Shown: piece after piece, positions 23,475 through 64,000 of the stretch | Layout of the letters: every line of letters starts with the position of its first letter | Position numbering within the stretch: position 1 is the stretch's first letter | Source of the DNA: Cristatella mucedo | Lineage: Eukaryota; Bryozoa; Phylactolaemata; Cristatellidae | Assembly (NCBI GenBank): GCA_009760855.2 | Contig: WPIO01000004.1 | Coordinates: 1,315,001-1,379,000 of the forward strand | Reading direction: 5' to 3' | Length of the DNA: 64,000 nt | Position numbers and translations under genes: made by a program | Notes under the pieces: generated by a model | Told to the model about the DNA's origin: nothing | Database searches by the model: none | Seen by the model: only the letters and a program-made list of their open reading frames with translations

Positions 23475-23905
23475 GTTACAGCTGGAGCCAGAGAATAAAG
23501 AGACCTTATAATGATTGAGATAATCTTGTATTCGATACGCTACTTGATTGAGCCAATGGAGGTCGGCAAGGAGTGGAGTAACGTGGAAACGACAGCTCTC
23601 GCAACAAACAAGTCTAGCTGTACAGTATGCCCGTAAGTGCATAGACTGGTAGACCTGTTAGCAGTTACGCTCAGAAGTAGAGGAAGGGTTAACACAAATG
23701 CTAGGACTAAATTGAATGTTGTATGCATGCCTAAGAAAGTCGGAGTTTTCGCAGAGTATTCAGACTTGACTGTGGAGCAGATGTGGTAGTCCGGTTAAAA
23801 GTCAATGCCGAGCAGGATACCGAGGTTGTGTGCAAATTCTACAGGACATATGCTGGAGGAATCGATCAGGAGCACTAAGCTTTCCAATTTCAAAGTCACG
23901 CTATC
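23475..23905 (-). mobile_element. LINE-A reverse-transcriptase fragment, diverged
   Basis: It aligns in order with the C-terminal coding part of LINE-A on the - strand (compare 29090-29470) but is heavily mutated and lacks both ends. Confidence 0.7.
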
Positions 23906-24203
23906 TGAGCCGTACCGCGACCATCTGAGCCCTACTTCCAGTATTTGACCCCTGCTTCCAGCTTCTCAGCCGTGCTTCCGCCAAGCTGGTTTGGCCCAGC
24001 GGCTAATGCGCTCGCCCAGACCGAGGTCCGGCCAAGGTCGTGGGTTCAAGCCCTGTGGCATATGTTAAGCGCCTGAATGGAAATTAAGTTCTCTTAGGGT
24101 ACTACATAAATTAATTATTTAAAATGAATTGTATTTTTCCTGCATCTGAGCCCTGCTTCTAGCATCTAAAGCTGTACTGCAAGCATCTGAGTTCTGTATC
24201 AAG
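23902..24203. repeat. 20-bp minisatellite split by a SINE
   Basis: Four units lie left of the SINE (23902-23981) and three right of it (24143-24203). The unit is like CATCTGAGCCCTGCTTCCAG. Unit boundaries match on both sides of the insertion. Confidence 0.8.
23983..24125 (+). mobile_element. tRNA-derived SINE
   Basis: The head has an A box (TGGCCCAGCGG) and a B box (GGGTTCAAGCC). The tail has the GCGCCTGAAT segment related to the LINE-A 3' hairpin. It is inserted in the 20-bp minisatellite. Confidence 0.85.
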
Positions 24204-24596
24204 CGGTACAAGTAAAAACGTAATACGCTGCTCCTTATGGGAAACATTATATATTTCGTATATAGGTACTCGGCCAGCTACCATGGCATACGATGACAGC
24301 TGTAGACACCACAGACTGCAGAGGAAGGGTAGCCGGCTGAGAATCAATACGACTAAACATATACCACTACAGAAAACCAGAAAGATACGAAATTTACACT
24401 ATGAGTCGCATATAGGACAAAAAACCTTTGATGCAGATATCAAATATAAATTGTACATATTTATAAAAAAAATGCAAGGGTACAAGGGTAGAGAAAAAAC
24501 TACTTGTGGCTAATCGATGATTTGCAATATACCTCGCGGCTGCTGTTAGCGAGATGACAGCCGTCGGTAGTCAATGGCCGAAGCCGGAGTGAGTCT

Positions 24597-63512
<38,916 letters not shown>

Positions 63513-63883
63513 CTGCAATCATTAGTGGAAGAAAGGGAAAGCGTTTCAAAAATTGCCTTCGACGCTGAAGGCTATTGGCTGGTCGCTAAGTCATGAGCCT
63601 CAGATCGAGGCTCAAGCAGAGTCCCGATTGGCTGCAGTACGCCTAGCCTTGCCACGGTCAAGCAAGCCGCCTGATCAATCGGCTACCACGAACGATAGCA
63701 GCCTGTCTTATAGATGACGCAGTGAAGAAGCCGAATCACAAACTGAGCGGAAGCCGAAAGCAAAGGCGAACATTAATTGATCAACTACCGGCCAATGGAA
63801 TAGTGGCTGAGAATTATGGAAAGCTCAGGCAGGGTGCCGAAGCAAGCTGTGCATCGTAAAGCTGATAGTGAGTGCCATTACGT

Positions 63884-63884
63884 T

Positions 63885-63920
<36 letters not shown>

Positions 63921-64000
63921 GCTCTTTCCCTCTCGCTCTCGTGCTCTCTCTCCCTCTCTCTCTCTCTCTCTCTCCCTCTGTCTCTCTCTCTTTCCCTATC
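63884..64000 (+). repeat. CT microsatellite at the window edge
   Basis: Imperfect CT tract running off the right end. Confidence 0.93.

Overview
The window is nuclear DNA of a multicellular animal, probably an invertebrate. I could not place the phylum from sequence alone. The evidence is two intron-rich genes with GT-AG splice sites and matching intron phases, one of them a TRPM cation channel (a channel family typical of animals). Non-LTR retrotransposon fragments, tRNA-derived SINEs and long microsatellites make up much of the rest. There is no operon, ribosome-binding site or other bacterial signal.

Layout. Positions 1-7015 hold no gene I can recognise. They contain a LINE-B fragment (60-345), a decayed LINE-A copy (1622-3712), a LINE-A 3' piece (6060-6560) and unassigned DNA. 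Positions 7016-17841 (+ strand) carry a complete nine-exon aldo-keto reductase gene of 314 codons, with a long LINE-A copy lying antisense in intron 4. Positions 17842-24596 are intergenic and hold LINE-A pieces, a SINE inserted in a 20-bp minisatellite, and a second kind of tRNA-derived element. From 24597 to at least 63512 (- strand) lies a TRPM gene. I assembled 19 exons with matching phases plus one candidate alternative exon. The first exons are beyond the right edge. The protein has the TRPM N-terminal homology regions, six membrane segments with an FGQ pore motif, the TRP helix and a C-terminal coiled coil. It then stops, with no Nudix or alpha-kinase domain.

Repeat biology is the most distinctive part. 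LINE-A ends in a conserved hairpin and an ATT tail, and the SINEs end in a related hairpin, so LINE-A probably mobilises the SINEs. Two minisatellites (20 bp and 26 bp periods) have each been split by a retroposon. A 445-bp inverted repeat in the TRPM gene carries the candidate exon on one arm and a broken copy on the other. A four-unit 101-bp tandem array keeps a palindrome through paired base changes.

The two genes show no functional link. The reductase is a cytosolic enzyme with an intact catalytic tetrad but changed cofactor-clamp residues. The channel should be a calcium-sensitive plasma-membrane channel. All exon limits come from reading splice sites and phases by eye, without cDNA.
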